A stretch of 64,000 nucleotides of DNA from NCBI RefSeq assembly GCF_001613165.1, contig NZ_BDBV01000074.1, positions 1 to 64,000 on the forward strand. The letters are read 5' to 3'. The stretch is from Nocardia mexicana NBRC 108244. GTDB taxonomy: Bacteria > Actinomycetota > Actinomycetes > Mycobacteriales > Mycobacteriaceae. Made by a program: the position numbers and the translations under genes. The notes beneath the pieces were generated by a model. The model was given only the letters and a program-made list of their open reading frames with translations, ran no database searches and was not told where the DNA came from. Positions 15,601 through 24,310 of this stretch are shown here, one piece after another; position 1 is the stretch's first letter, and every line of letters starts with the position of its first letter.

Positions 15601-18600
15601 GTCGTCGACCGTCGCTGCCCTACCCGCCGACACCGACCGCACCGCGCCGCTGGGTCGGCGCTGGTTCGCAGGCACCGTCGTCGCGGCATTCCTGCTGACC
15701 TTTCTGCAGGCACCCAGCCTGACCGTCGCCGACACCAAATACGATCTGGCGCAGAACCCACTGGGCTTCCTGGAGCGCGCCGCGCACCTGTGGAGCAGTC
15801 AGGCCCCGATGGGCCAGGTGCAGAATCAGGCCTACGGCTACTTCTTCCCGCACGGCGCCTTCTTCTCGCTCGGGCATGTACTCGGACTACCGGCGTGGGT
15901 GACCCAGCGGATCTGGTGGGCGCTGCTGATCCTGGCCGGATTCTGGGGGATCGTCCGGCTGTGCGAGGCACTCGGCATCGGCACGCGCGGCTCACGGGTC
16001 GTGGCCGCGCTCGCCTTCGCGCTGTGCCCACGCGTCCTGACCACGCTCGGGTCGATCTCCTCGGAGACACTGCCGATGATGCTGGCACCGTGGGTGCTGC
16101 TGGGCGTCATCGGATTACCGCGCTTGGTTCGGCGGGGCAGGACCGGAATCGCGCGCACCCCTGCGGGCAGCGCCCTTGCTTTGGCGCTGATGGGCGCCGT
16201 GAATGCCGTCGCCACCGTGGCCGCGTTCCTGCCCGCGCTGATCTGGTGGCTGTCGTATCGGCCGGACCGGCGGTGGTGGCGGTTCACCCTGACCTGGATC
16301 CCGCTGCTGGTCCTGGCCACCTGCTGGTGGGCGGTGCCGCTGCTGCTGCTCGGCCGGGTGAGCCCGCCGTTCCTGGACTACATCGAATCCTCCGGGGTGA
16401 CCACGCAGTGGGCGTCGCTGAGCGAGGTGCTGCGCGGCACCGACAGCTGGACGCCGTTCGTGTCGCCGGAGCGCATCGCCGGTGCGGTACTGGTGACCCA
16501 GCCCGCCGCGGTCCTGGCCACCGGGCTGCTGGCCGCGGCCGGGCTGGCCGGGCTGGCCCTGCGATCCATGCCGTGCCGGGGGCGGTTCACGATCATCCTG
16601 ATCGTCGGACTGGTCGGAATCTGCGCCGGCTACGTGGGCGAACTCGGCGGGCCGTTCGCCGAGCAGGTGCGGATCTTCCTGGACGCGGGCGGCGCGCCGC
16701 TGCGGAACGTGCACAAGCTGGAGCCGCTGATCCGCATCCCGCTGGTGGTCGGGCTGGCTCATCTGCTGCGCCGGGTCCCGCTGCCCGCCTCGGTGCCGAT
16801 GCCGGTGTGGCGCAGGGCCTTCGCGCATCCCGAACGGGACCGGATGGTGGCCGTCGCGGCGCTGATCCTGGCCGCCCTGACCCTGTCGACCTCGCTGGCC
16901 TGGACCGGCAAGCTGGCGCCGCGCGGCGCCTACGACCAGGTCCCGTCGTACTGGCAGCAGACCGCGGACTGGTTGGCGCACAACGCCTCCGACACTCGCG
17001 CCCTCGTCGCCCCCGGTGCGCCGTTCGGCAGCCAGATCTGGGGATTGACCCGCGACGAACCGCTGCAGGCGCTGGCGCGTACCCCGTGGGCGGTGCGTGA
17101 TTCGGTCCCGCTGACCCCGCCGGGCGCGATCCGGTCCCTGGATTCGGTGCAGCGCCTGATCGCCGACGGGCGGCCGTCGACCGGGCTGGCGCCGACCCTG
17201 ATCGCGCAGGGCATCGGAATCCTGGTGCTGCGCAACGATCTCGACCCCGAGACCTCGCGCTCCACCCGGCCGATGCTCGCGCACCAGGCGGTCGAGGGCT
17301 CGCCGGGACTGACGAAGGTGGCCGAGTTCGGCGAGAAGGTCGAGATCGGGCGCGGCGACGGCCTCATCGCCGACGGCGATCTGCGCCCGGCCTATCCCGC
17401 GGTCGAGATCTATCGGGTCGGTGCCGCGCCGCCCGGCACGCCCGAACACATCCGCAGCGGACCGGGCGCGCCGTCGTCGTTCCCCGGCGCCTACACGGTG
17501 CCGCTCGATTCGGTACCGGTGGTGCAGGGCGGGCCCGAGGCGCTGGAACGGTTGCGGCGCACCGACGCTGCCGCCTCCGGGCCCGCGCTGCTCGCCTCCG
17601 ATGCCGCGCGCGCCGGACTGCCGGGCGGCGCGATGACCGTGACCGACACCCCGATGGACCGGGAGGCCGACTTCGGCCGCGTCGACAATCACGCCTCGGC
17701 GCTGCGGGCACCGACCGATGCCCGGCGCACGCACAACCTGGTGCCCGACTACCCGGTCCCCGGCGCACCGCTGGTGGAGGGCGAATGGTCGGGCGCCACC
17801 GTGACCGCGTCCACCTCCGCCGCCGACGCGACGCAGCTCGGGGGCGCCGCGCCGGGTGGTTCCACGGCCGCGGTCGTCGACGGCGACACCTCCACGGCCT
17901 GGTTCAGCAACAGCGCCGAACATGCTGTCGGACAATGGCTTCGGCTCACCCTCGACCGCCCGATCCAGGCCGGGTCGCTGCAGGTGACGACCAGTCCAGC
18001 GGCGATCGGCGACCCGGTGAAATGGATCGAGGCGCGGACCAACAACGGCACCGTCGCGGCGCGCATCTCCGAACCCGGTGCGCCGGTGTCGGTATCGCTA
18101 CCGCCCGGGCGGACCGAGTGGGTGCGGATCATGGCGACCCGCACCGAAGGCGGCACCGCCGGGGGCCAATTCGGCATCAGCGAACTGGGCTTGACCGATT
18201 ACTCGAACCGGGACGCCCCGGCGCCCGTGGACATCCGGCACCGCACCGTGCTGCCGCCCGTGGCGGCCGGTACGGCGCTGCAGGGCTGGTCGCTCGGACA
18301 GGAATTCCCCGGCCGCAGTAGCTGTTTCGACGCACCCGACCGCGTGCGATGCAGTAAGGGACTGGGACTGGGCGCGGAGGAGTCGGGCACCTTCCAACGC
18401 ACGCTGGACGTCCCGGCACCGATGGATGTCACACCGCAGCTGACCGTCCGCACCCGCCCGGGCCCCGCCCTCGAGTCCCTGCTGACCGATCCGGACCGGC
18501 CGATCGCCCGCGGCAAGGCCGACGTCGGCGACCTGCGCGGATCCGCCTTCGCTGCCACCGACGGCGATCCGCGCACGAGCTGGACGGCGCCGGAGGACAC

Positions 18601-20101
18601 CGTGCGCCATCCGTCCGGCCCGAAACCGACGCTCACCATCGAACTACCGCGACCGGCCCTGGTGACCGGCCTCGAGGTGACCACTCCGCACGGCGACCTG
18701 CCCGCCCGCCCCACCTCGGTCGCGGTGAATCTCGGTGACGGACCGCAGGTTCGCGAACTCGACGACGAGGCCGAGCCCGGGGCACCGACCCGGATCGAGT
18801 TGCATCCGCGGGTGACCGACCGCATCGAACTCAGCATCAACACCTGGCGATCGGTACTGGATCGCACGGCACTGGGTTTCGCGCAGGAACAGCCGCCGGG
18901 ACTGGCCGACGTCTCGGTGCTCGGCCCGGACTATCCGGCTCCCGCGGCGCCGGACCGCCCGATCACCGTCGACTGCGCGCGCGGCCCGACCGTGGCGCTG
19001 GCGGGCAAGATCGTGCACACCGCGGTGACCGCGACCGCGGCCGAACTGCGTTCCGGGGCACCGGTTCCCGCGCAGGTGTGCGGGGTGGACTCGAGTGATC
19101 CGGCGGCGCCCCAGGATGTTTCGGCCGACCCTGTGATCGGCCTGCCGAACGGCCCGGTGGATGTCACCGCCGCACCGACCGAGCTGTTCACGGTCGACCA
19201 GCTGCGCCTGAACCGCACCGACGCCACCCCGCAGCCGCTGTCGGCACCGCCCGGCACCCGGCTCCTGGTCCTCCCGCTGAGCACGAATGTGGGCTGGGAG
19301 GCGCATACGGCCGACGGCCGCGCGCTGAACCCGGTCGTGGTGGACGGCTGGGAACAGGGGTGGTTACTGCCCGCCGACGCCAAGGGCCCGGTGACCGTCG
19401 AATTCCCGGCCGACCGCTGGTACCGGCTGGGCATCTTCGGCGGGCTGCTATTGCTTGTTCCCCTTGTCGCCCTGGTGATTCCGTGGCGACGACGAGCACC
19501 GGTAGACAGCGCCTCCGAGGGGACGATGCCGACCGCCGGCGATGCCGCACCCGCAGACACAAACGGACCCGCGCGTGCACCTGAAGACGACACAGTTCGC
19601 CGGCACTCTGACGAAGCGGGGCTCGGGAGCGTTCCTCCTGCCGATCCGAAGCCCGGGGCGGGCAAGGACAATCCGCCGTCCTCGGCAAGCCGGACCGATC
19701 CGTCGACTCGCACACAACCGCAGCGGGCAGGCGGCAGCGCGATTCGGTCCCATGGCACTGATACCGGCACCGGATCATCGAATACCCCTCCGCGCACGTG
19801 GAACAGCCGTGCCTTCGGCGCGATCGGCCTCGGGCTGGCCACGTTCCTTATCGCGGGGCCGGTCGGAATCGCCGCCACGGCAGCGGGTCTCGTCGCCGCG
19901 TACTTCGGCGGTCGGATCGTTCCGCGAGTGCTGGTCGCCGTGGCGGGGATCGGTGCGGCGGCCTCGATGGCCGCGCTGTCCACCGGCCCGTGGCGGTCGC
20001 CCGAGGGCTATATGGGCGGCTCGATCTGGGCGCAGCTGCCCGCGTTGCTCGCCGTCGTCGCCGTCGGCGTCGCCGCCCTTCCGTCACGTGATCGCACCTG
20101 A
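15581..20101 (+). CDS. aftD: AftD-like arabinofuranosyltransferase (DUF3367)
   Basis: The 1506-residue membrane enzyme is longer than mycobacterial AftD (about 1400). Residues 20-470 are a multi-spanning GT-C region. A large extracytoplasmic part (about 480-1280) follows, containing carbohydrate-binding-like discoidin folds (for example STAAVVDGDTSTAWFSN and AATDGDPRTSWTAPE). A transmembrane helix lies at about 1283-1303. An extra C-terminal piece then adds a low-complexity linker (about 1307-1408) and further hydrophobic helices. AftD adds arabinofuranose to arabinogalactan or lipoarabinomannan using decaprenyl-phosphoarabinose. The TTG at 15581 is the only reasonable start, inside the DUF2613 gene. 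It converges with the acyltransferase gene, 12 bases away. Confidence 0.92.
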   Translation: MSTALAESSTVAALPADTDRTAPLGRRWFAGTVVAAFLLTFLQAPSLTVADTKYDLAQNPLGFLERAAHLWSSQAPMGQVQNQAYGYFFPHGAFFSLGHVLGLPAWVTQRIWWALLILAGFWGIVRLCEALGIGTRGSRVVAALAFALCPRVLTTLGSISSETLPMMLAPWVLLGVIGLPRLVRRGRTGIARTPAGSALALALMGAVNAVATVAAFLPALIWWLSYRPDRRWWRFTLTWIPLLVLATCWWAVPLLLLGRVSPPFLDYIESSGVTTQWASLSEVLRGTDSWTPFVSPERIAGAVLVTQPAAVLATGLLAAAGLAGLALRSMPCRGRFTIILIVGLVGICAGYVGELGGPFAEQVRIFLDAGGAPLRNVHKLEPLIRIPLVVGLAHLLRRVPLPASVPMPVWRRAFAHPERDRMVAVAALILAALTLSTSLAWTGKLAPRGAYDQVPSYWQQTADWLAHNASDTRALVAPGAPFGSQIWGLTRDEPLQALARTPWAVRDSVPLTPPGAIRSLDSVQRLIADGRPSTGLAPTLIAQGIGILVLRNDLDPETSRSTRPMLAHQAVEGSPGLTKVAEFGEKVEIGRGDGLIADGDLRPAYPAVEIYRVGAAPPGTPEHIRSGPGAPSSFPGAYTVPLDSVPVVQGGPEALERLRRTDAAASGPALLASDAARAGLPGGAMTVTDTPMDREADFGRVDNHASALRAPTDARRTHNLVPDYPVPGAPLVEGEWSGATVTASTSAADATQLGGAAPGGSTAAVVDGDTSTAWFSNSAEHAVGQWLRLTLDRPIQAGSLQVTTSPAAIGDPVKWIEARTNNGTVAARISEPGAPVSVSLPPGRTEWVRIMATRTEGGTAGGQFGISELGLTDYSNRDAPAPVDIRHRTVLPPVAAGTALQGWSLGQEFPGRSSCFDAPDRVRCSKGLGLGAEESGTFQRTLDVPAPMDVTPQLTVRTRPGPALESLLTDPDRPIARGKADVGDLRGSAFAATDGDPRTSWTAPEDTVRHPSGPKPTLTIELPRPALVTGLEVTTPHGDLPARPTSVAVNLGDGPQVRELDDEAEPGAPTRIELHPRVTDRIELSINTWRSVLDRTALGFAQEQPPGLADVSVLGPDYPAPAAPDRPITVDCARGPTVALAGKIVHTAVTATAAELRSGAPVPAQVCGVDSSDPAAPQDVSADPVIGLPNGPVDVTAAPTELFTVDQLRLNRTDATPQPLSAPPGTRLLVLPLSTNVGWEAHTADGRALNPVVVDGWEQGWLLPADAKGPVTVEFPADRWYRLGIFGGLLLLVPLVALVIPWRRRAPVDSASEGTMPTAGDAAPADTNGPARAPEDDTVRRHSDEAGLGSVPPADPKPGAGKDNPPSSASRTDPSTRTQPQRAGGSAIRSHGTDTGTGSSNTPPRTWNSRAFGAIGLGLATFLIAGPVGIAATAAGLVAAYFGGRIVPRVLVAVAGIGAAASMAALSTGPWRSPEGYMGGSIWAQLPALLAVVAVGVAALPSRDRT

Positions 20102-20113
20102 CCTGCCCCCGGA

Positions 20114-21348
20114 TCAGCCGAAGCGACGCCGAACCCAGTGGCGCACAGGTTCTTCGACGAGTGCGTAGCTGGCGGCCGCCAGCGGCAAGGTGAAGGCGAC
20201 GGTGAGCACCAGTACCGGCACGAAGCTGCGCTGGAAGGGCACGATCCCGAACACCGGGAACACCATGGCCAGCACGGCGAGATGCCAGATGAAGATGCCG
20301 TAGGACCAGCGCCCGATCGTCGCGGCCACCCGGCTCTCCAGCCAGCGGTGTGGCCGGTCGCCGAGTACCAGCGGCGCCAGCAGCGCGAAACCGATGACGG
20401 CACCCAGTCCCATCTTCATCGCGTACTGCCACGGAACTCCCCGGGTGAGACCGGCCGGGCCCGCGAGATCGGTGGCCGACAGCAGGAACACGATCAGCGC
20501 GACAGGCCAGATGGCCCAGGGGTTTCCGGCGATCCGCCGCCACGTCGAACCCGCGCCCGCACCGCCCTCCACAAGCTCGGCCAGCAGCATGCCCGCGACG
20601 AACCACGGCAGATATCCGGGCAGCCAGTTGTCGGCGTTGATCGCGTCGGGCGTCGGCACCGGGAGGAAGTTCCAGCCCAGACTCACCACCCCGAGCGCCA
20701 GCACCACCGGCGCGCGCCACCGGGCCGCGGTGCCGCGCAGCCGCACCGCCGCCAGCGCCAGCAGCGGCAGCACGAGGTAGAAGGCCACCTCCACCGACAG
20801 GCTCCACATCTGTGTCAGCCCGTCGGTCAAGGTCAACGGCACGAATACCTGCAGCAGCGCCAGATTCGCCCCCCACACCCGCAGCCCGGCCGAATGCGCC
20901 GCCGACGGCAGGAGAATCAGCACCGCGCACACCACGACCCAGTACGCGGGGAGAATGCGGGCCGCGCGGTGGAGCAGGTAACGACCCGCGGGCGGTGCCA
21001 CGCCGAGGCCCCGCGCGGCCGCGGCGTGCGGCCGCCACAGCAGGAAGCCCGACAGCCCGAAGAACACGGCGACCGCCATATCGAATCGCCCCCACACCCG
21101 GCCCACCACCGGCATGCCGGTCGCGCCGGTCTGGAAGGCCACGTGGGTCACCACCACCCCGAGCGCGGCCAGCCCGCGCATACCCTCCAGCGCCGGAACG
21201 AACGCCCTCCGGCCGGGGCCGCCGATCCGCCGGACGGGGCGGTCGCCGCCGCATCCCCGGCCGCCGCGGGCCGCTGTTCGGCAGGCGCTGCCGCCGTCCC
21301 GCCCGAGGCGGCGATCTGCTCGGCATGGGGTGTCACGGGCGCTTTCAT
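20114..21348 (-). CDS. Acyltransferase family 3 membrane protein (Rv0228-like), apparent frameshift near the N terminus
   Basis: The body is a polytopic acyltransferase-3 protein (FVPALEGMRGLAALGVVVTHVAF, then about ten hydrophobic helices), which would O-acylate an envelope glycan. The frame that encodes this body continues upstream only as an Arg/Gly/Cys-rich stretch with no credible start. The neighbouring frame instead begins with an ATG at 21348 behind GGAG and encodes MKAPVTPHAEQIAASGG and an Ala/Pro-rich tail with normal GC-rich third positions. It would join the body if one base were restored near the run of three C at 21205-21207. The span is one base short of 412 codons. A sequencing error or a real one-base deletion is likely. 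Confidence 0.8.
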
Positions 21349-21527
21349 CGGGCTCCAGTCTGCCGCTTCCGCCCTGCGGTCGGCAGTCCCGCATCGGATT
21401 CCGAATGTTTCCGGCCTCAGCTCGGCATGCATACCACAGGGACTGTTAGTGTCGGGGCTCACGAATACTGCGCTGTGACCGTAGTGTTCACCCCGGAACG
21501 GCCTGTTCGACGACGAGGAGAGTTTGC

Positions 21528-22661
21528 ATGGCACTCAGTGCCGGAACCAAGAGGACGGTGGCGTGCCTGCTCGTGGGCCTCGGTGCGCTGCTGATCGTGG
21601 CAGCAGTGCTGGTCCCGACATACGCGGTCGGCCAGCTGGCCAAGACTCCCCTCGACCTCGAGATCACCACGATCGCCAAGAACAAGCCGGACGCACCCAG
21701 TGAGGTACTCGACTCCAAGTCCCTCACGAGCGGTGACGGCCCCGCGAAGGTCGACAAGAACGTCCGGCTGCTCTCGCAGCGCTTCCTCACCGTCGAGGAT
21801 CCGTCGGACAAGAACGACATGACCATCCAGGCCGGGCAGACGCTGCGCAATATCGACAAGCAGGGCGACACCGGCCTGCTGACCGCCACCATCGACCGGG
21901 TGACCATCGACCGCAAGGACGGCATGCCGGTCGACACCGACCCGAACGGGTCCATCGCGTCCACGGTCAACACCAAGGGTGAGAGCGTCGCCGAGCCGGT
22001 GCAGCACACCGGCCTGCAGTACCGGTTCCCGATCGGCACCGAGAAGAAGACCTATCCCTACTTCGACACCAACGCGCGCAAGTCCTTCGACATGAACTTC
22101 GTCGAGGAGACCGAGATCAACGACCTGAAGGTCTACCACTTCCAGCAGCAGGTCCCGGTCACCAACCTGGCGAAGGCGTACAACTCGCCCACCAACAAGC
22201 TGGCCCTGCCGGCCAGCAAGTGGGGCGTCGAGGGCGGCGACGCCACCGTCACGATGGACCGCTACTACAGCGACGTGCGCGACGTGTGGGTGGAGCCGGA
22301 GACCGGCACCGTCATCAAGGGCGCCGAGCAGCTCCACATGTTCTACTCGCGCACCGGCGAGCCGGAGGTCACCGCGCTGAAGTCGACCCTGGTGTTCGAC
22401 GACAACACGGTGAATTCGCAGATCGCCGAGGCGAAGAAGTACACCGACGAGCTGTCGCTGTACAGCCGGATCCTGCCGATCGTCTTCGCCGTGCTCGGCG
22501 TGATCTCGCTGATCATCGGGCTGTTCCTGGGTCTGCGCGGCGGTGACGGTTCCGGTCCGGCCGGTCGCCTGGTGAAGCGTCGCGACCCGTCGCCGAACGA
22601 GCCGCAGCCCGGCGCGGACGACTCCCCGACGCAGCAGATCAATATCGGCAAGCAGCCGTAG
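21528..22661 (+). CDS. DUF3068 membrane-anchored extracytoplasmic protein (Rv0227c-like)
   Basis: The 377-residue protein has an N-terminal membrane helix (LLVGLGALLIVAAVLVPTYAV, about 13-35), a large extracytoplasmic domain rich in Lys/Asp/Thr, a second helix near residues 313-337 (ILPIVFAVLGVISLIIGLFLGL) and a short charged cytoplasmic tail. This is the DUF3068 layout, a family sometimes named porin PorA family. It is conserved beside aftD and the acyltransferase gene in mycobacteria, so a role in envelope assembly is inferred. A perfect hairpin terminator follows. It diverges from the acyltransferase gene. Confidence 0.88.
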   Translation: MALSAGTKRTVACLLVGLGALLIVAAVLVPTYAVGQLAKTPLDLEITTIAKNKPDAPSEVLDSKSLTSGDGPAKVDKNVRLLSQRFLTVEDPSDKNDMTIQAGQTLRNIDKQGDTGLLTATIDRVTIDRKDGMPVDTDPNGSIASTVNTKGESVAEPVQHTGLQYRFPIGTEKKTYPYFDTNARKSFDMNFVEETEINDLKVYHFQQQVPVTNLAKAYNSPTNKLALPASKWGVEGGDATVTMDRYYSDVRDVWVEPETGTVIKGAEQLHMFYSRTGEPEVTALKSTLVFDDNTVNSQIAEAKKYTDELSLYSRILPIVFAVLGVISLIIGLFLGLRGGDGSGPAGRLVKRRDPSPNEPQPGADDSPTQQINIGKQP

Positions 22662-22677
22662 GCTTTTCGAGTTCGTC

Positions 22678-22711
22678 AGTGGCTCCCCGGCACGAATGCC
22701 GGGGAGCCACT
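22678..22711 (+). terminator. Perfect hairpin terminator after the DUF3068 gene
   Basis: Two 15-base arms (AGTGGCTCCCCGGCA and its exact complement) enclose the tetraloop CGAA, followed by TGCGTTT. It sits 16 bases after the stop codon, between two convergent genes, and may serve both. Confidence 0.9.
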
Positions 22712-22751
22712 TGCGTTTCCGGGCTGGTTCAGCCGCATATCGGACTGTCGT

Positions 22752-24068
22752 TCAGTGCCGTTGCCGAGTCGCGCGGAGAACGACCGCGACCATCGCCGCG
22801 GTGGCGGTCGCCGCAACGATGGTTGCCGTCCCGATCAGTGCGGGCAATGAACGCGCGAAGACCAGCATGACCACGACCTCCACCGCCAGCGCCGCCCACG
22901 TAACCGCCGCGGGCGCAGTGCGATCCACCGCGATCGCCGACAGCAGGGCGCCCTGCAGGAGGGCGAGCAGGGCGCCGTCGAGCGCGAACAGCCACAGCCA
23001 TCCCTCGATCGGGGCGTAGTCCTGGCCGGCGAACAGCGGGGCCAGCGGGGCACAGACCGCCGCACCGGCCACCGCGACGACTCCGATCGCCGACAGCACG
23101 CCGAGCGCGTCACGAACCGCTCGCGCGGAATGCTGTGGCTGCGCCATCCGCGGATACAGCACCACCCCGACCGCCTGCGGCAGCCAGAAGGCGATCTTGG
23201 TCGCAATGGCGCCGAGCGCATAACGGCTGGCGTCGGCGTCGTCGAGCACGATCCGCGCCACGATCAGGTCGGCCGAGGACAACGCCATCAACACCGCCTG
23301 CACCTGCGCCGCCCGCAATACCGGCAGCACCCCCACAGCCGCACTCCCTGCTTGTTCCCGCACGCGTTTCCCGGGCTCGAAAGGAGTGCGGGGATGTGCA
23401 GGGGGTGCGGCTGGGCTGGAAGGCTGCCGGGGACGATCGGGGCCGGAGCTGTCGCCCGCCGTGGTCGTCGCGCCGGGCAGATCGGCGGGTGGAGAGTTGC
23501 CGGCGACGCGGCGGGCTCCGAATGCGGCGGCGGACAGGCCCGCCGCGGTGGCCCACAGCGCGACGGCCGAGCCGCCGCCCACCGCGAGCACGATCAGGGC
23601 CGGGGTGACGCGAGCGACACCCGCGCCGCCCAGAACCAGTGCGAGGGAACGGAATCGGCGACCGCCCTGCAGCACGCCCTGCTCCCCCGACAGCAGGACC
23701 AGCGCCGGTGCCGCCAGCATCGCACCGGCGGCCGCGACCGCGCTCACGTGCAGCACCACCGACACCGCCGGGACGAACACGACCGCCGCCACCGCCACGA
23801 TCGCCGCGCACCGCCATCCCAGCCGACGCACGGCGGCGATGGACGCACCCCGCACCAGCTCCCGCGCGACCACGTTCTGCAAGGCCAGCGCCGGGACCGC
23901 ACACAGCAGCTGCACCGCCAGCAGGCTCGCGAATTCGCTGTACCCCGCCACCCCGAGCCACCGCCCGGCCAGCAGCTGCAACAGATATCCGGCGACATTG
24001 GCCGTCATGGCCCCCGCCGTCACCAGCGTCAAATCGGCGACGACAGGCAGGCGACCAAGGGCAGACAC
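22752..24068 (-). CDS. Polysaccharide flippase-like multi-spanning membrane protein
   Basis: The 438-residue product has about twelve hydrophobic helices in two halves, with the Wzx/MATE-like opening LPVVADLTLVTAGAMTANVAGYLLQLLAGRWLGVAGYSEFASLLAV. Such proteins turn lipid-linked saccharides across the membrane. The halves are joined by a Pro/Ala/Gly-rich loop (about residues 188-238) that looks inserted. The start is uncertain: the GTG at 24068 (V-S-A-L-G) has GGGGT nearby, while an ATG at 24131 would add 21 residues. It diverges from the large membrane-protein gene, in an envelope-glycan neighbourhood. The substrate is not identifiable. Confidence 0.75.
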   Translation of the reverse strand: MSALGRLPVVADLTLVTAGAMTANVAGYLLQLLAGRWLGVAGYSEFASLLAVQLLCAVPALALQNVVARELVRGASIAAVRRLGWRCAAIVAVAAVVFVPAVSVVLHVSAVAAAGAMLAAPALVLLSGEQGVLQGGRRFRSLALVLGGAGVARVTPALIVLAVGGGSAVALWATAAGLSAAAFGARRVAGNSPPADLPGATTTAGDSSGPDRPRQPSSPAAPPAHPRTPFEPGKRVREQAGSAAVGVLPVLRAAQVQAVLMALSSADLIVARIVLDDADASRYALGAIATKIAFWLPQAVGVVLYPRMAQPQHSARAVRDALGVLSAIGVVAVAGAAVCAPLAPLFAGQDYAPIEGWLWLFALDGALLALLQGALLSAIAVDRTAPAAVTWAALAVEVVVMLVFARSLPALIGTATIVAATATAAMVAVVLRATRQRH

Positions 24069-24310
24069 CCCGTCATGCTGCCATCCGCCCCGCCACCCCG
24101 GCACAGTGCCCGACAGAACCGGCGAACGCACCAGTCGCCCGGCAGCACTCCACGCGGATTCGCTCGATCGGCTGCACCGTCACCTGCATGGATCAGCTCG
24201 AACCTTTGCCCGTGGGCAGAGCGGGATGCTCCGCCGTCGATATCCCGTCGGGGACATCTCGGATCAGGCCGGCATATGCACGGGGAGCGGGGCACGTAGG
24301 GTGGCTGAGC

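Noticed and set aside
16115..17935. 606-codon open frame opposite aftD
   Set aside because: This is an antisense shadow produced by GC-rich third positions of aftD; its composition is Arg/Gly/His-rich with no recognisable domain.
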